Below, piece by piece: positions 47,522-50,397 of a stretch of 50,397 nucleotides of DNA. Position numbers and translations under genes: made by a program. The DNA is from Apilactobacillus xinyiensis. Lineage in GTDB: Bacteria; Bacillota; Bacilli; Lactobacillales; Lactobacillaceae. Every line of letters starts with the position of its first letter. Within the stretch, counting starts at the first letter, position 1. Location of the stretch: NCBI RefSeq assembly GCF_019656235.1, contig NZ_BPLL01000010.1:1-50397 (forward strand), in the 5' to 3' direction. Under the pieces are notes generated by a model that worked only from the letters and a program-made list of their open reading frames with translations, searched no databases and was not told the origin of the DNA.

Positions 47522-48517
47522 ATGGAATGGCAAATAGGCGACGTTAAAATTCCTAATCGTTTAGTAGTAGCACCTATGGCTGGTGTAACTAATCCAGCAT
47601 TTAGAATTATATGTAAAGAATTTGGTGCAGGATTAGTAGTTTGTGAAATGATTTCTGACCGTGGCATTATGTATAAAAACAAAAAAACCTTAGATATGAT
47701 GTTTGTAGATCCCAAAGAGCATCCTATGAGTATCCAAATTTTTGGTGGAACTAAGGAAACATTGGTTGAGGCTGCTAAATTCGTAGATCAAAAAACTTCT
47801 GCAGACATCATTGATATCAATATGGGATGCCCTGTAAATAAAGTAGTTAAAACTGATGCTGGTTCTAAATGGTTATTAGACCCAGATAAAGTATATGAAA
47901 TGGTTTCTTATGTAACTGATGCTGTTAAAAAACCAGTTACTGTAAAAATGCGTACTGGTTGGGACAGTGATCATATCTACGCGGTGCAAAATGCTCTAGC
48001 AGCTGAAAAAGCTGGAGCATCAGCTATTGCAATGCATGGACGTACTAGAAAACAAATGTATCAAGGTCACTCTGATTGGAATGTCTTAAAAGAGGTCGCT
48101 AGCAATTTAACAATTCCTTTTATGGGAAATGGGGATGTTGTCACTCCTCAAGATGCTAAGAAGATGTTAGAAGATGTTGGCGCAGATGCTGTAATGATTG
48201 GCCGAGCGGTTGAAGGAAATCCGTGGATGCTTACACAGACTAAGCATTATTTAGAAACAGGTGAATTGTTACCTGAACCAAGTGTAGAATCTAAAATAGC
48301 CACTGCCAAAGAACACTTGCATCGATTAGTTGGTGTTAAGGGTGCCAATGTTGGACCTAGAGAATTTAGAGGACAAGCTGCATATTATCTTAAGGGAATT
48401 TCACATTCTGCTAGAACTAGAGCAGCTTTAAATAGTGCTGATACTGAACAAAAAATGATTGACATTTTCGATAAATTCTTAGAAAAAAATCAAAAACGTG
48501 CAAATAGAACAAATTAA
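47522..48517 (+). CDS. dusB: tRNA-dihydrouridine synthase
   Basis: 331-aa FMN-dependent enzyme that reduces uridine to dihydrouridine in tRNA D-loops. TIM-barrel opening VAPMAGVTNPAFR (18-30), catalytic Cys103 in INMGCPVNKV, and MIGRAVEGNPWM near 228-239 (FMN phosphate site). C-terminal helical domain follows. GAGGT precedes the ATG. It neighbours lysS, the ancestral dusB-lysS order. Confidence 0.95.
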   Translation: MEWQIGDVKIPNRLVVAPMAGVTNPAFRIICKEFGAGLVVCEMISDRGIMYKNKKTLDMMFVDPKEHPMSIQIFGGTKETLVEAAKFVDQKTSADIIDINMGCPVNKVVKTDAGSKWLLDPDKVYEMVSYVTDAVKKPVTVKMRTGWDSDHIYAVQNALAAEKAGASAIAMHGRTRKQMYQGHSDWNVLKEVASNLTIPFMGNGDVVTPQDAKKMLEDVGADAVMIGRAVEGNPWMLTQTKHYLETGELLPEPSVESKIATAKEHLHRLVGVKGANVGPREFRGQAAYYLKGISHSARTRAALNSADTEQKMIDIFDKFLEKNQKRANRTN

Positions 48518-48551
48518 TCAAAATTCTATTTTATGTTGTTAGTAATTTTTA

Positions 48552-48560
48552 TGGTATGAT
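48552..48560 (+). promoter_or_regulatory. Extended -10 promoter of lysS
   Basis: TGgTATGAT at 48552-48560, 39 bases before the lysS start. No T-box is present. Confidence 0.55.
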
Positions 48561-48566
48561 TATTAA

Positions 48567-50099
<1,533 letters not shown>

Positions 50100-50103
50100 T
50101 TAT

Positions 50104-50141
50104 AAAAAAGGAAATTAATTTAAATTAATTTCCTTTTTTTA
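50104..50141 (+). terminator. Terminator after lysS
   Basis: Perfect palindrome AAAAAAGGAAATTAATTT / AAATTAATTTCCTTTTTT. Confidence 0.92.
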
Positions 50142-50170
50142 TTGACATTTTTTAAAATACACGGTATATT
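50142..50170 (+). promoter_or_regulatory. rRNA operon promoter P1
   Basis: TTGACA (50142-50147), 17-base spacer, TATATT (50165-50170). It begins directly after the lysS terminator. Confidence 0.85.
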
Positions 50171-50236
50171 ATTACTTGCGCTGTTAAATGTGCATATCAC
50201 TTAAATATTTAAATGTTAACAAATTAAAAAAAGTTG

Positions 50237-50265
50237 TTGACATTACAAAATATAAATGATATTAT
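50237..50265 (+). promoter_or_regulatory. rRNA operon promoter P2
   Basis: TTGACA (50237-50242), 17-base spacer, TATTAT (50260-50265), 95 bases after P1. Tandem P1/P2 with consensus -35 boxes are typical of rRNA operons. Confidence 0.88.
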
Positions 50266-50271
50266 TAAATA

Positions 50272-50397
50272 GTTGTCGTTAAGGCGATGACAAAATAGAT
50301 TAGATCTTTGAAAACTGAACAAGATTTTGATAATCGATGATGTGTAAGGAACTTACGAAAGTAAGTAATTAAACATTGCGAAGTCAATTCGCTTATA
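50272..50397 (+). other. 16S rRNA leader (pre-rRNA)
   Basis: Leader of an rRNA operon whose 16S gene starts beyond the window. GATCTTTGAAAACTGAAC (50303-50320) is the boxA-like element found before 16S genes in lactobacilli. Two small hairpins follow: CTTAC-GAAA-GTAAG (50352-50365) and GCGAA / TTCGC (50378-50392). No open reading frame. Confidence 0.82.

Overview
The window reads as a chromosomal segment of a low-GC (by eye about one third G+C) member of the Lactobacillaceae. The evidence is the Lactobacillus-type L-lactate dehydrogenase, HMG-CoA reductase of the mevalonate route, zinc-independent L31, a T-box trpS leader, no sporulation genes, and gene order close to Bacillus subtilis. The small, AT-rich gene set would suit an Apilactobacillus- or Fructilactobacillus-like species, but genus cannot be fixed from this sequence alone.

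Layout. It opens with the 3' end of a 5S rRNA gene and tRNA-Thr(GGT), and closes with the tandem promoters and leader of another rRNA operon, so this is an inter-rrn segment. 0.2-2.5 kb: helD (minus). 2.5-4.8 kb: T-box, trpS, ppx. 4.9-8.7 kb: mvaA, a HExxH protein, a sirtuin and a DUF72 protein. 8.8-17.9 kb: metG, tatD, rnmV, rsmA, veg, ispE, purR, glmU, prs, an ancestral Bacillota order without the sporulation genes. 17.9-35.2 kb: a stretch that separates prs from pth, built from other blocks: a DUF3899-like membrane protein, HAD and HD hydrolases (minus), DUF1934, rpoE-pyrG-murA-rpmE2, a sortase and an unrecognised gene, murF-cshA-alr-mazE-mazF, then CBS-ACT, membrane glycosyltransferase and ldh (minus). 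35.4-50.1 kb: pth, mfd, a flippase, rqcP, divIC, an S1 protein, tilS, hpt, ftsH, hslO, dusB, lysS, again in B. subtilis order.

How the genes work together. Nearly everything is housekeeping: translation (trpS, metG, lysS, tilS, dusB, rsmA, rnmV, pth, rpmE2), transcription (helD, rpoE delta, mfd, cshA), nucleotide supply (prs, purR, pyrG, hpt), envelope (glmU, murA, murF, alr, srtA, divIC, flippase, glycosyltransferase) and protein quality (ftsH, hslO, rqcP). Regulation can be read in several places: a tryptophan T-box, a PurBox before purR, a pyrG attenuator whose transcript would start GGGC, and a terminator-like hairpin inside the ftsH leader.

No prophage, insertion sequence, CRISPR array or defence island was found. 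The most interesting points are a MurA with Asp in place of the catalytic Cys, an orphan IspE beside a mevalonate pathway gene, a membrane-protein gene whose best start is ATC, a conserved-looking four-gene operon with a HExxH protein and a sirtuin, loss of acpS between cshA and alr, and the ftsH leader hairpin.
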